A DNA stretch of 64,000 bases from Phycisphaerales bacterium (GTDB lineage Bacteria; Planctomycetota; Phycisphaerae; Phycisphaerales; UBA1924), in assembly GCA_035627955.1 (NCBI GenBank), contig DASPKU010000019.1:310001-374000 (forward strand). The letters are read 5' to 3'. The notes below the pieces were generated by a model. The model was not told the origin of the DNA, searched no databases, and worked only from the letters and a program-made list of their open reading frames with translations. Position 1 is the first letter of the stretch, and each line of letters begins with the position of its first letter. Made by a program: the position numbers and the translations under genes. Shown piece after piece: positions 27,304 through 36,061 of the stretch.

Positions 27304-27921
27304 TTAGCGGCCGCCCTCTTCCACGATGCGGCTGATCTTCGCGCGGATGTTCGCGCCCCCCTCGGTGTCGAGCTGATCCTTCAGCTTGCGGAGGTGCGTG
27401 GCGAGCGAGGCGTCGATGAGCTGGTCGCCGATCTGGAACTTGACGCCGCCGATCATGTTCGCGTCGGTGTAGGGGTGGAGGACAACTTCCTTGCCCATGA
27501 CCTGACCGAGGCGGTCCTTCATCGTGCGGAGCAGGTCGGCACCGACGGGCTCGACGGTGTACACGTCGACCTCGACGCGCCCGAACTTCTCCTGCGATTC
27601 CTGGTCGAAGGCCGCGGCGATGCTGGGGAGCTGGCCGATGCGGCCCTTCTCATTGAGCACCTGCAGGAACTTATAGGTGAGGTCGCTGACACGTCCCTTG
27701 AAGATCTTCTCGAGAGCACGCTCGCGGTCGGTCGAGGCGATCGCAGGGGAAGAGAGGAACTCGCTGAACTTCTGATCCTGGCGGGCGAGCTCGAGGATGT
27801 CCTCGAGCTCGGCCACGGTGGACTCGATCTCCGCCTGGCCGCCGTGCTTGTTGGCCATGTCGAAGAGGCTTCGGGCGTAGACGCGTGCGGTCGCGTCGGG
27901 TGGGGAGTCGATCAAAGGCAT
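27304..27921 (-). CDS. atpH: ATP synthase F1 subunit delta
   Basis: 205 aa, slightly longer than the usual 175-185. ATARVYARSLFDMA is the typical N-terminus; the C-terminal GGVKFQIGDQLIDASLATHLRKL is the conserved OSCP/delta signature. It connects the F1 head to the b stator. It is the last ATP synthase gene here: alpha, gamma, beta and epsilon do not follow, and a terminator does. A duplicated TAGGACCTAT segment lies just upstream, the nearer copy serving as its likely ribosome-binding site. Confidence 0.93.
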   Translation of the reverse strand: MPLIDSPPDATARVYARSLFDMANKHGGQAEIESTVAELEDILELARQDQKFSEFLSSPAIASTDRERALEKIFKGRVSDLTYKFLQVLNEKGRIGQLPSIAAAFDQESQEKFGRVEVDVYTVEPVGADLLRTMKDRLGQVMGKEVVLHPYTDANMIGGVKFQIGDQLIDASLATHLRKLKDQLDTEGGANIRAKISRIVEEGGR

Positions 27922-27923
27922 GG

Positions 27924-27955
27924 ATAGGTCCTATGGGTCGTATAGGTCCTATGGG
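27924..27955. repeat. Two direct copies of ATAGGTCCTATGGG before atpH
   Basis: 14-bp copies at 27924-27937 and 27942-27955 (18-bp period), followed by a third partial half (ACCTA). On the minus strand each copy contains AGGA, and the copy next to atpH places AGGA 7 bp before its ATG. A small internal duplication of a ribosome-binding region is the simplest reading. Confidence 0.75.
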
Positions 27956-27979
27956 ACCTAGAGAGGAGGAGCTGTGTGA

Positions 27980-28579
27980 TCAGGCCTTGCCGCTGGTCTG
28001 GAGCTGCTGGAGGCTCTCCTCCACCAGGCGCTGAGTGTCGTTGCTGTTCACGTTGCGGCGGAGGATCTTGCTCGCGGCGTCGATCGCAACGGTCGTGCCG
28101 AGGTTGTAGATCTCCGACACCGCCGCCCGCTTGGCGGCCTCGATGTCGCGCATCGCCCGGTCGCGCATGGCCGAAAGCTCGGCGTCGGCCTTGGCCCGCA
28201 GCTCGGCCGCGAGGGTCGCCTGCTGGGCCTTGGTGGTCTCGATCATCTTCTGTGCCTCGGCGCGGGCCTGGGCGAGGGACTGCTGGTACTGCTCGAGGGC
28301 GTCCTTCGCCTGCGTGCGGGCCATCTCGGCCGCCTCGATCTCCTCGCGGATCTTGTTCTCGCGGTCGCGGAGGCCGCCGAGGATCTTGGGCCATACCAGC
28401 TTGCTGGCGATCGCGAGCACCACGATGAACACGCCGATGGCGACGAGCATCGGGACGATGCCCTCCTGCAGCTTGGGCACCACGCCGGCCTTCCCGGCGG
28501 GGGCGTCAGCAGCGAGCGTGGAAGTGGCCGCGAGGCAGAGGGCGGCGGCGGTAGCGAGGCGGGTCATCAGGCTCTTCAT
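27980..28579 (-). CDS. atpF: ATP synthase F0 subunit b, with N-terminal leader
   Basis: 199 aa. The first 24 residues (MKSLMTRLATAAALCLAATS then TLAA) look like a cleavable signal peptide, which usual b subunits (about 160 aa) lack. The true membrane segment is MLVAIGVFIVVLAIASKLVW (about 44-63), followed by the long Ala/Glu/Arg-rich helix of the stator stalk. Order atpB-atpE-atpF-atpH is standard. The leader implies that the N-terminus crosses the membrane and is processed. Confidence 0.93.
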   Translation of the reverse strand: MKSLMTRLATAAALCLAATSTLAADAPAGKAGVVPKLQEGIVPMLVAIGVFIVVLAIASKLVWPKILGGLRDRENKIREEIEAAEMARTQAKDALEQYQQSLAQARAEAQKMIETTKAQQATLAAELRAKADAELSAMRDRAMRDIEAAKRAAVSEIYNLGTTVAIDAASKILRRNVNSNDTQRLVEESLQQLQTSGKA

Positions 28580-28650
28580 TGCGAGCTCCGGGGTTGCAGG
28601 GGGAACGGAACGGAAAACGGGGGGAGACCTTCCGGCCTCCCCACGCGGTT

Positions 28651-29022
<372 letters not shown>

Positions 29023-29079
29023 TCACGAGGAACCTGTGGTGCCGGCTTGCAATGCAGGGGCCGGCGTGGGACCCGTTAT

Positions 29080-30063
29080 TCACGCGTGGGCGTGCTCGTG
29101 GCCGTGGGCCTCATGGTGCTCGTGATCACCATGATGGCTGAGTTGGGAGATGAACACGGTGGTGAGGAACATGAACACGAAGGCCTGGAGAAAGGCGACG
29201 AAGAGCTCCAGGAAGTAGATGGCGATCGCGCCGATGATCGACGCGGCCGTGATCACGAAGCCCATGATCGCGCCGCCCGCGGAGGGGTCGCGGACGATCT
29301 GCCCCGCGACTTCCTTTTGGCCGATGAGCAGGGCCATGCCGCTGACTGCAAACATGAAGAGCACGGCCATCAGGATGTGGCCCGCGGTCATGTTGGCGAA
29401 GAGACGCAGGGCCAGCGCGACCGGCTTGATGATCGTGCCGACGATCTCGATGGGAATCATCAGGGCCGCGACGGGAAGCTTGGTGCCCGCGGTGAGGTGG
29501 CCGAGGTAGCCGCCGATGCCGAGCTCACGCATGCCCGCGATGTTGATGAGGATCGCGGCGAGCAGCGCGAGAGCCGCGGTGACGAACAGGTTCTGCGTCG
29601 CCGTCGCGCCCAGGAGGCCACTGAGGTAGTGGTGACCTGAGGCCTTGTCGACGAGGTGGAAGAAGTCGGCGATGGGCGTGAGGCCCAGCAGGTTATTGAT
29701 GAGGATGAAGAAGAAGAACGTCCACAAGAACGGCATGAACTTGTCGGTGCGGTCGCCCAGCAGCGGGCGGACGGTGTTGTCCCGCAGGTAGACGCAGATC
29801 ACCTCGATCATGTGGGCGAAGGCGTTCTTGGTCACGTAGCGGTCGGTGCCCTGGGCGGCATCGCCGGTCTGGATGCGGCGGGCCGCGAAGGCGAGCAAGA
29901 GCAGCGTCAGGATGCCCGCGAGGATGAGGTTGCCCACGTGGGCGGACCAGAGCCACACGCCGTGCAGGCCGAAGAGGTCGCCGACGGCCCAGGAGTAGTG
30001 GGGGGCCTGGTTGACGACGTGGTCAACCGGGTTCTCGGCGGCAAGGGTGAGGGAGGCGAACAT
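29080..30063 (-). CDS. atpB: ATP synthase F0 subunit a
   Basis: 327 aa from ATG 30063, which overlaps the previous stop in TGATG. Diagnostic ALALRLFANMTAGH contains the essential Arg of the proton half-channels, and FFFFILINNLLGLTP is also typical. Five or six membrane helices. The C-terminus is unusually His-rich (HHGDHEHHEAHGHEHAHA), beyond the last conserved helix. Membrane-embedded stator part of F0. Confidence 0.95.
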   Translation of the reverse strand: MFASLTLAAENPVDHVVNQAPHYSWAVGDLFGLHGVWLWSAHVGNLILAGILTLLLLAFAARRIQTGDAAQGTDRYVTKNAFAHMIEVICVYLRDNTVRPLLGDRTDKFMPFLWTFFFFILINNLLGLTPIADFFHLVDKASGHHYLSGLLGATATQNLFVTAALALLAAILINIAGMRELGIGGYLGHLTAGTKLPVAALMIPIEIVGTIIKPVALALRLFANMTAGHILMAVLFMFAVSGMALLIGQKEVAGQIVRDPSAGGAIMGFVITAASIIGAIAIYFLELFVAFLQAFVFMFLTTVFISQLSHHGDHEHHEAHGHEHAHA

Positions 30064-30512
30064 CAGCGGACTCCGGTGGGCGTCCCCGGGCGGGACGCGT
30101 TGATGGTGCGGATGGCCCAGGTCGTCTCCGCCACCAGGGCGAAGAGCCCCGCCAGCAGGAACGACGTCCAGAAGCAGCGTCCCTCGAGGGACATCAGGAA
30201 GAACAGGAGGACGCCCACGAGCAGGGCGATGAGCATGCGGGCGGTGGAGGAAGCGAGCACGCCGATCGCCAGACGGGCGGGCTGGTTGTGGGTGAGCACC
30301 CCCAGCAGCATGACGCCGATGACTCCCGCGACGGCCCACAGGATCATGGGTGTAAGCGATGCAACAGCAATGGTTTGGGTGTCGCCGCCAGCCCACTTCG
30401 CGGCGTGCCCGACTCCGATCGCCATGAGCCCGCCCAGGCTGCACGCGGCCACGATCTGGGCCATCAGCGGGCCGGTACGGATAGCGGTGGGTTGAGCGTG
30501 GCTGGTGGTCAT
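30063..30512 (-). CDS. Four-helix membrane protein at the AtpI position
   Basis: 149 aa with four predicted membrane helices (about 16-38, 50-75, 83-108 and 113-135) and an overlap of one base with atpB. Its place between an AtpZ-like gene and atpB is that of atpI, whose product helps assemble the c ring or carries ions. Sequence similarity to AtpI is not evident by eye, so the name rests on size, topology and context. Confidence 0.7.
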   Translation of the reverse strand: MTTSHAQPTAIRTGPLMAQIVAACSLGGLMAIGVGHAAKWAGGDTQTIAVASLTPMILWAVAGVIGVMLLGVLTHNQPARLAIGVLASSTARMLIALLVGVLLFFLMSLEGRCFWTSFLLAGLFALVAETTWAIRTINASRPGTPTGVR

Positions 30513-30599
30513 CGGGTGTGACCCCCTTCACTGAGCGATAAAGCCCGACGAAAGGGGGTTCAAGAGTAGGTCAGTTGGGGGCGGCTGGCGAGGGGTCCT

Positions 30600-30709
30600 G
30601 GGTGGCCCGCCGCTCCGCGGCGGCGCCTTGGAGCTGGATGGACGGTGGACATGGAGTTTCGGGGATGGGGGTCTCGTAACGAAGACCGCCGCGGAGCGGC
30701 GGGCCACCC
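30600..30709. repeat. 24-bp perfect inverted repeat
   Basis: Arms 30600-30623 (GGGTGGCCCGCCGCTCCGCG plus GCGG) and 30686-30709 are perfect reverse complements around a 62-bp loop, in the 202-bp gap between the AtpZ-like and AtpI-like genes. Such GC-rich paired arms resemble REP/MITE-type intergenic elements. It would form a very stable hairpin in the leader of the downstream atp genes. Confidence 0.85.
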
Positions 30710-30714
30710 CCGAA

Positions 30715-30999
30715 TCAGGCCTTGCGGTTCAGCTTGTTGGCCTCGCGGATGAACTGGACCAGCCCCGAGAGCATGCCGCACCCCAGGCCGATCAGGATGG
30801 GCCAGGGGGCGGCGTTCTTGAGCCAGAACGCCTGGATCGCCCACCCGATCAGGCCCCCGGCCATCACGGTGAAGGCGAAGTTCATGCCCACGGCCCAGAC
30901 CTTCCCCTGCTGGGCGAGCTTCTTCCCCGCGACAGGGTCGCCGTCGCGCCGGATGGCGTGCTGGCCGCGGGTGAAGTCGAAGTGGTCCTTGTCAGGCAT
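30715..30999 (-). CDS. atpZ: AtpZ/AtpI-family small membrane protein
   Basis: 94 aa with two membrane helices (VGMNFAFTVMAGGLIGWAIQ and ILIGLGCGMLSGLVQFI) and a charged N-terminus, the pattern of AtpZ. AtpZ and AtpI together are implicated in Mg or Ca transport and c-ring assembly. It is the first gene of the atp cluster, 12 bp after the toxin gene stop on the same strand. Confidence 0.75.
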   Translation of the reverse strand: MPDKDHFDFTRGQHAIRRDGDPVAGKKLAQQGKVWAVGMNFAFTVMAGGLIGWAIQAFWLKNAAPWPILIGLGCGMLSGLVQFIREANKLNRKA

Positions 31000-31011
31000 G
31001 GAGCCTCCCCA

Positions 31012-31272
31012 CTAGCTGCGCCCGATGAGGGTGTCGTATTCGGCGTGAGAGCCGATCCAGTACCACACCAGTGTGTCCTCGTGCTGAATCGCAAGGGCGC
31101 GGTAGGCGATACCCACGCGAGATGACCAGAGATGACGAACTCGCTTCAAGTGCAGTGATGGATGCTGAGGATCCTGCTTTAAATGAGCAAAGGATGAGTT
31201 GGCGACCTGCTGCACATCCTCGGGAAGGGCGTTGTAGTGCTTCCAGAAGCTGCGAGCCGCGCGATGATTCAC
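31012..31272 (-). CDS. RelE/ParE-superfamily toxin
   Basis: 86 aa, GTG start in a GTGA overlap (31269-31272) with the antitoxin stop. FWKHYNALPEDVQQVANSSF, HPSLHLKRV, WSSRVGIAYRALA and a closing YWIGSHAEYDTLI follow the RelE/HigB fold pattern: an N-terminal helical pair, a beta sheet with basic residues, and a terminal His-x-x-Tyr. Members cleave mRNA on ribosomes or inhibit gyrase; the subgroup cannot be settled here. Confidence 0.8.
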   Translation of the reverse strand: MNHRAARSFWKHYNALPEDVQQVANSSFAHLKQDPQHPSLHLKRVRHLWSSRVGIAYRALAIQHEDTLVWYWIGSHAEYDTLIGRS

Positions 31273-31466
31273 AGCTCCGTGGTCCGGCCTTCGCGGAGGT
31301 CCTTCAACGCTTCCTCAGCGAGCTTGTCCATCCGACCTGCCTTGGAGTCCTCCTCGATCTGCTTGTCCCAGAGCTCAGCATCGAACTCCGCGAACCAACG
31401 CCTGAACTGCACGAGTTCCTCCGAGGAGAGCTGACGCACGGCGTTCTCAATTTCGCTGATGCCCAT
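31269..31466 (-). CDS. Antitoxin of the RelE-type pair
   Basis: 65 aa, acidic and helical: AVRQLSSEELVQFRRWFAEF followed by EDSKAGRMDKLAEEALKDLREGRTTEL. The LSxEELxxFRxWF and KLxEEALxDxxxGR patterns are common in small antitoxins partnered with RelE/ParE toxins. It precedes and overlaps the toxin, the standard order. There is a 4-bp gap to the alaS stop upstream, so the pair may be read from the alaS transcript. Confidence 0.78.
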   Translation of the reverse strand: MGISEIENAVRQLSSEELVQFRRWFAEFDAELWDKQIEEDSKAGRMDKLAEEALKDLREGRTTEL

Positions 31467-31470
31467 AGTC

Positions 31471-34400
31471 TCACATGATAAGCCGGAGGGCGTTGGTCCG
31501 CGCCGCCTTGATTGCGTCGTTCACCTTGCTGATGTCCGTACCGCCGCCCTGGGCGGCGTCCGGCTTGCCGCCGCCCTTGCCGCCGACGATGGCGGCGGTG
31601 TCGCGCAGCCAGTCGCCCGCCTTCAGGCCCTTGGCGATGAGCGGCTCGGGGACGCCGGTCATGATCGCGACCTTGCCGCCGGGCTGGTCGACGCTGAAGA
31701 GCATGACCGCGGCCTTGGGGGCCTTGTCGCGGATCGTCTTCATCGCCGCCTGCAGGGCGTCGCGGTTGTCGCCCGCCTCGACCGTCGCGACGATCACGAG
31801 GTCGTTGGCCATCAGCGCCGACTCGGCGATGGCGCGGGCCTGACGCACGGCCTCATCACGCACGGCCGCGCCCATCTTCTTGCTCGCCTCCTTCACGCGC
31901 TCCTGGAGGGCCGCTATTTGAGCGCGGGCGCGGGCCTTGCGCCACGAGGGGATCGTGAGGGCCTCGAGCTCCGCCGAAAGGTCGGTCACGGCCTTGGGCA
32001 GCTCGCCGTCGGAGAGCTGCGCCGCGGCGCTGATGCGGCCCTCGATCGCGGCGGCGTGCCGGTTGGCCTCGGCCGCGAGATCGCCGGTGACGGCGACCAC
32101 GCGCCGGATGCCCTTGGCGACCGCCTCCTCGGAGATGATGGCGAAGTCCTCGATCTGGCCCGTGGTGTTGACGTGCGTGCCGCCGCAGAACTCCACGCTG
32201 TAGTCCATCCACTGCGGGTTCTGCGGCTGGGAGAGGAGGGCGGAGACCGGCTGCCCGACGCTGACCACGCGCACGGGGTCGGGGTAGACCTCGCCGAACA
32301 CGGCCCGCAGGGTGTTGATCTGCTTCGCGGAGACGAGCGACGCGGGCTCAGCGTACACAGGCAGGTTAGACTTGATGCGGGCGGTGACGCCGCGCTCGAT
32401 GACCTCAAGCTCGCCGCTGGTGACGGGCTGGTTGTGGGAGAAGTCGAAGCGCATGCGGTCGGGGGCGACCAGCGAGCCCTTCTGGTCCACGTGCGTGCCC
32501 AGCACGCTGCGGAGCATGAGGTTGGTGAGGTGCGTGGCGGTGTGGTTGCTGGCGGTGCGCAGGCGGCGCTTCTGGTCCAGGTCCATGAGGACGCTGTCGC
32601 CCACGCGCAGCTCGCCGGTGCGGAGGTGGCCGATGTGCAGCACGTAGCCGCCGAAGGCCCTGGTGTCTTCGACGACGAACTCGGTGCGCTGGTCGCGGTC
32701 CTCGCTGGCGTTGAGCAGCGTGATGCGGCCGGTGTCGCCCTCCTGCCCGCCCATCTGCGCGTAGAAGCAGGTGCGGTCGGTGATGACGCCCACAGGGCGG
32801 TCGTTGTGCGTGGTGTTGGGGCGGGCGACCTCGTCGAAGGTCTCGCCGTTCCAGATCGCGCGGACGGTGGCGCGCACGTCCTTGTTGGCGAACTTGTGCG
32901 AGTCGTCCGTCGCGGGCACCTCCCAGTGCTTCAGGCGCGCGATCTCCTCGCCGCCGAGCGTCAGGGCCTTCGGGGCGCCCTCCTTTGCCGCCCCGCCGGT
33001 GCGCGACAGGTCTTTGGCCGCCTCGACCGCCTTCTCGAAGCCAGCGGTGTCCACCTTGATGCCGCGCTCCTCGGCCATCAGCACCGTGAGGTCGATGGGG
33101 AAGCCGTAGGTGTCGTAGAGCTTGAACGCGTCGGCCCCCGCGATGGTCCTGTTGGCGGACTCGGCCGCGACCTGCTCGAAGAGCTTGATGCCTCTGTCGA
33201 GGGTCTTGCCGAAGCTCTCCTCCTCCTCGAGGATGATCTTCTGCACGCGCCCCGGGTCCTTGCGCAGCTCGGGGAAGGCGTCGCCGAAGCGGTCGACCAC
33301 CACGGGCACGAGCTGGGCGAAGAAGCCGGTCTTGGCCCCCAGCATCTGCCGCCCGTAGCGCACGGCCCGCCGCAGGATGCGCCGCAGCACGTAGCCGCGC
33401 CCCACGTTGCTGGGCACGGCCCCGTCGGTGATCGCGAACGTCAGCGTGCGGATGTGGTCGGCGATCACGCGGTACGCGGTATCGACATTGCCCTTGTCCG
33501 CCGCCCCCAGCCTGCCCGAGTACCCGTGCGGGGCGCTCGTCAGCCGCTCGATGGCGGCGAAGATGGGCATGAACACGTCGGTGTCGTAGTTGCTGCGCTT
33601 GTTCTGCAGCACCGAGACCAGCCGCTCCAGGCCCATGCCCGTGTCCACGTGCTTGGCGGGCAGCGGGATCAGCTTGCGGTACTTCGCCTCGATCTCCGCG
33701 CGGCTCTTCCAGGGCAGCTTCCCGCGCTCGGCCTCGGGCGTGCTGTCCCACTTCTGCAGCGCGTCCAGCCCCTCCTGCGGGTACTCGGCGTTGAACTGGA
33801 TGAACACGTTGTTCCAGATCTCGATGACGTCGGGGTCGCTCTCGTTCACCTTGTCCGCGACCATCCGCTCCTCCTCGCCCATGGCGGTGAGGCGGTCGAC
33901 GTGGATCTCGGTGCACGGCCCGCACGGCCCCGTGTCGCCCATCATCCAGAAGTTGTCCTTCATGTTCCCCGGCAGCACGCGCTGCGGCGGCAGGTAGCGC
34001 TCCCACAGCGCCTTGGTCTCCAGGTCCGGCCCGATGCCCGCGGCCTCGTTGCCGCCGAAGTACGTCGCGTACAGCGCGTTCGCCGGCAGCCCGTAGACCT
34101 TCGTCAGCAGCTCCCATGACCAGTCGATCGCTTCCTTCTTGAAGTAGTCGCCGAAGGACCAGTTGCCCAGCATCTCGAAGAACGTGTGGTGGTAGGTGTC
34201 CTTGCCCACGTCCTCCAGGTCGTTGTGCTTGCCGCCCGCGCGGATGCACTTCTGGCTGTTCACCGCCCGCTTCAGCCGCCCCATGTCGCTGCCGGGGTCC
34301 GCCTGCCCCAGGAAGATGGGCTTGAACTGGTTCATCCCCGCGTTGGTGAACAGCAGCGTGGGATCATCCAGCGGCACCGACGGCGAGCTGGGCACGAACG

Positions 34401-34542
34401 TGTGCCCACCCCCACCCGCCGCCGCGCCGGGCTTGCCGCGGAAAAAGTCGATGAACATCGAGCGGATCTGGTCCGCGGTCAGGTTCTGGCGGCTGATGCC
34501 GGCGGCGGGCGAAGAAGCGGTGGTGGGGGACGTGGAGGACAT
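31471..34542 (-). CDS. alaS: Alanine--tRNA ligase
   Basis: 1023 aa, longer than E. coli AlaRS (876 aa). Motifs: FTNAGMNQFKPIFLG, QKCIRAGGKHNDLEDVG, HHTFFEMLGNWSFGDYFKKE, GPCGPCTEIH, GRGYVLRRILRRAVRYG. The editing domain zinc ligands are HTATH (near residue 660) and CGGTH (near 785). A C-terminal C-Ala domain ends in KVNDAIKAARTNALRLIM. The extra length comes from an N-terminal linker and from insertions in the catalytic part. Essential for translation. Confidence 0.97.
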   Translation of the reverse strand: MSSTSPTTASSPAAGISRQNLTADQIRSMFIDFFRGKPGAAAGGGGHTFVPSSPSVPLDDPTLLFTNAGMNQFKPIFLGQADPGSDMGRLKRAVNSQKCIRAGGKHNDLEDVGKDTYHHTFFEMLGNWSFGDYFKKEAIDWSWELLTKVYGLPANALYATYFGGNEAAGIGPDLETKALWERYLPPQRVLPGNMKDNFWMMGDTGPCGPCTEIHVDRLTAMGEEERMVADKVNESDPDVIEIWNNVFIQFNAEYPQEGLDALQKWDSTPEAERGKLPWKSRAEIEAKYRKLIPLPAKHVDTGMGLERLVSVLQNKRSNYDTDVFMPIFAAIERLTSAPHGYSGRLGAADKGNVDTAYRVIADHIRTLTFAITDGAVPSNVGRGYVLRRILRRAVRYGRQMLGAKTGFFAQLVPVVVDRFGDAFPELRKDPGRVQKIILEEEESFGKTLDRGIKLFEQVAAESANRTIAGADAFKLYDTYGFPIDLTVLMAEERGIKVDTAGFEKAVEAAKDLSRTGGAAKEGAPKALTLGGEEIARLKHWEVPATDDSHKFANKDVRATVRAIWNGETFDEVARPNTTHNDRPVGVITDRTCFYAQMGGQEGDTGRITLLNASEDRDQRTEFVVEDTRAFGGYVLHIGHLRTGELRVGDSVLMDLDQKRRLRTASNHTATHLTNLMLRSVLGTHVDQKGSLVAPDRMRFDFSHNQPVTSGELEVIERGVTARIKSNLPVYAEPASLVSAKQINTLRAVFGEVYPDPVRVVSVGQPVSALLSQPQNPQWMDYSVEFCGGTHVNTTGQIEDFAIISEEAVAKGIRRVVAVTGDLAAEANRHAAAIEGRISAAAQLSDGELPKAVTDLSAELEALTIPSWRKARARAQIAALQERVKEASKKMGAAVRDEAVRQARAIAESALMANDLVIVATVEAGDNRDALQAAMKTIRDKAPKAAVMLFSVDQPGGKVAIMTGVPEPLIAKGLKAGDWLRDTAAIVGGKGGGKPDAAQGGGTDISKVNDAIKAARTNALRLIM

Positions 34543-34614
34543 GATCGGGGGAATCTCCGGTCACCCAGCCTCGCGGGCCGGGGTGAGCGGGGATTCTAGG
34601 TGCATAAAGCAAAA

Positions 34615-34638
34615 GGCCCGGGCCGCCCGACCCGGGCC
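34615..34638 (-). terminator. Terminator hairpin, distal of a tandem pair
   Basis: Stem GGCCCGGG/CCCGGGCC with an 8-base loop, followed on the minus strand by TTTTGCTTTATG. It lies between the FnIII-like gene and alaS. Confidence 0.75.
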
Positions 34639-34748
34639 CCGCCCCACGAGAAGGCAAAGGCAGAACACGGAGGTGACAGAGGCGGGATTGAGGGGCACGG
34701 AGTGTGAAGGCAGGAACTGACAACCAGAGACCTGCACGGAATAGAAAA

Positions 34749-34772
34749 GGCCCGGGTCCATCGACCCGGGCC
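34749..34772 (-). terminator. Terminator hairpin, proximal of a tandem pair
   Basis: Perfect 10-bp stem GGCCCGGGTC/GACCCGGGCC with loop CATC, then TTTTCTATTCC on the minus strand, 55 bp after the FnIII-like gene stop. The segment 34650-34815 also has words such as GAACACGGAG and, inverted, CTCCGTG...TGTGTTC. Confidence 0.8.
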
Positions 34773-34826
34773 TCGCACATTCCACTCCTGACTTCTCTCC
34801 GTGCTCTCTGTGTTCGGTTCCCGGCC

Positions 34827-35522
34827 TCAGGCCGCGAGCTTCCCGCCCGTCAGCCCGGTGATGGCGAGGTTGCCCCCGCCGTCGACGCCGAACTGCAGGG
34901 TGAAGGGCGTGCTGGCGTCGCCCTGGCTGGCCCCGCGCTGGGCGGTGACCTGGTACACGGCCCCGCCGCTGGCGCTGGGGATGCTGGCGTCGGTGAAGTT
35001 GCGGGCCGCCGTCACGCCCACCTGCGACCACACCTGCGAGTTCAGCAACCGGCGGCGGATGATGTACACGGTGCCCGTGCTGCCCGGCGGGTTCTTGCAC
35101 TGCCAGGAGATCTTCACCGAGCCGTCGGGGTTGAGCGTGGCCCGGAAGGTGTCGGGCGTGCCCGGGGGAGGCATCTGCGAGGGGTTCTGCGGCGGGATCA
35201 GCTGGCTGGCGTCCCAAACGGCCTGCGGGTTGGCCGAGGCCGCGGCGAAGGCGTCGATGGCCGCGACCGTCGCGGTCATGGTGGTGTTCATGATGCGGAA
35301 CTTGGCGCTGGCCTTGGCCGACGCCACCTTCAGCTGGTCCTTGAGCGACTGCACCTCGAGCATGGCGTCGTTGAAGTCGGTCACGGCGGTGACGTAGTTG
35401 GTCACCATCGTGGGCGACAACCCGATGCTGGCGCCCCCCGTCTGGAACGGAGTCTGGTGGGCGAGGGCGAAGTTGAGGGCGTCGAGGCGGGGGGCACGGA
35501 CGATGCGCTGCACTTTCGACAT
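34827..35522 (-). CDS. Helical plus fibronectin III-like protein (member A of a pair)
   Basis: 231 aa, no signal peptide or membrane segment. Residues about 35-105 are Ala-rich helices (VTDFNDAMLEVQSLKDQLKV, ATVAAIDAFAAAS). A proline hinge (LIPPQNPSQMPPPGTPD) leads to an FnIII-like domain of about 95 residues (VKISWQCKN, GTVYIIRRRL, NFTDASIP, VYQVTAQRG). The gene at 45115-45807 has the same length and plan. Function unknown. Its upstream DNA is the 21/42-bp repeat array at 35745-35975; downstream are two terminators, so it is monocistronic. Confidence 0.75.
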   Translation of the reverse strand: MSKVQRIVRAPRLDALNFALAHQTPFQTGGASIGLSPTMVTNYVTAVTDFNDAMLEVQSLKDQLKVASAKASAKFRIMNTTMTATVAAIDAFAAASANPQAVWDASQLIPPQNPSQMPPPGTPDTFRATLNPDGSVKISWQCKNPPGSTGTVYIIRRRLLNSQVWSQVGVTAARNFTDASIPSASGGAVYQVTAQRGASQGDASTPFTLQFGVDGGGNLAITGLTGGKLAA

Positions 35523-35744
35523 GGCGGGCTCCTGTCTTGAGGGAGTGGTTCGGGCGGGCGGCAGCGCCCATCCGGCCTCACGGCGTGATGCTCATCGGGG
35601 GTTTCTCTGCCCAGCCCGCGCGTCGACCCCGCGGAATCGCCCCGGGCGCGCCCGCCTGCGCCGCCTGCGCGGCCTGTACGCCCGCGCCGCACGCCCGCAC
35701 GCCCGCGCACGGCCCCCGCGCGGGCCCACGACTCGCGCGTGCGC

Positions 35745-35975
35745 CGCCAGAACGCACCCGTGTTCCGCCAGAACGCACCCACTTTGTGCGCCAGCGCGGC
35801 CACTTTTTGCCAAAGAACGGCCGCGCCGCCGCGGAGCACGGCCACTCTTTGCCAAAGAACGGCCGCGCTGCGGCGGAGCACGGCCACTCTTTGCCAAAAA
35901 ACGGCCGCGCTGCGGCGGAGCACGGCCACTCTTTGCCAGAAAACGGCCGCGCTCCGCCGCGGTTGCCGGCCTTGA
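35745..35975. repeat. 21/42-bp tandem array upstream of member A
   Basis: Eleven consecutive 21-bp units fill this stretch. The central part is 42-bp copies built of TGCCAAAGAACGGCCGCG and CGGAGCACGGCCACTCTT halves, and the first two units both begin CGCCAGAACGCACCC. CTTTGCCAAAG or a one-base variant recurs with 42-bp spacing (centres near 35810, 35852, 35894 and 35936). The units are contiguous, so this is not a CRISPR. All frames stay open because 42 is a multiple of 3; no frame is convincing. The rest of the 538-bp gap (35523-36061) shows only GC-rich sequence. Confidence 0.88.
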
Positions 35976-36061
35976 GGGGACGCGTTCGGCCTCACTGGTG
36001 TCGGTCAGGTTGCACCAGGGCGCGAGTTGCGTCCTACCGACACCTGGGCGAAGCCTCCCAA

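Noticed and set aside
35745-35975. CRISPR array
   Set aside because: Units are contiguous without unique spacers and no cas genes are present.
35402-35995. Minus-strand 197-codon frame across the 21/42-bp array with an Ala-Val-Leu/Phe heptad pattern
   Set aside because: It overlaps the start of the FnIII-like gene in another frame, has no ribosome-binding site, and every frame of a 42-bp repeat stays open. Kept only as a caveat in the array finding.
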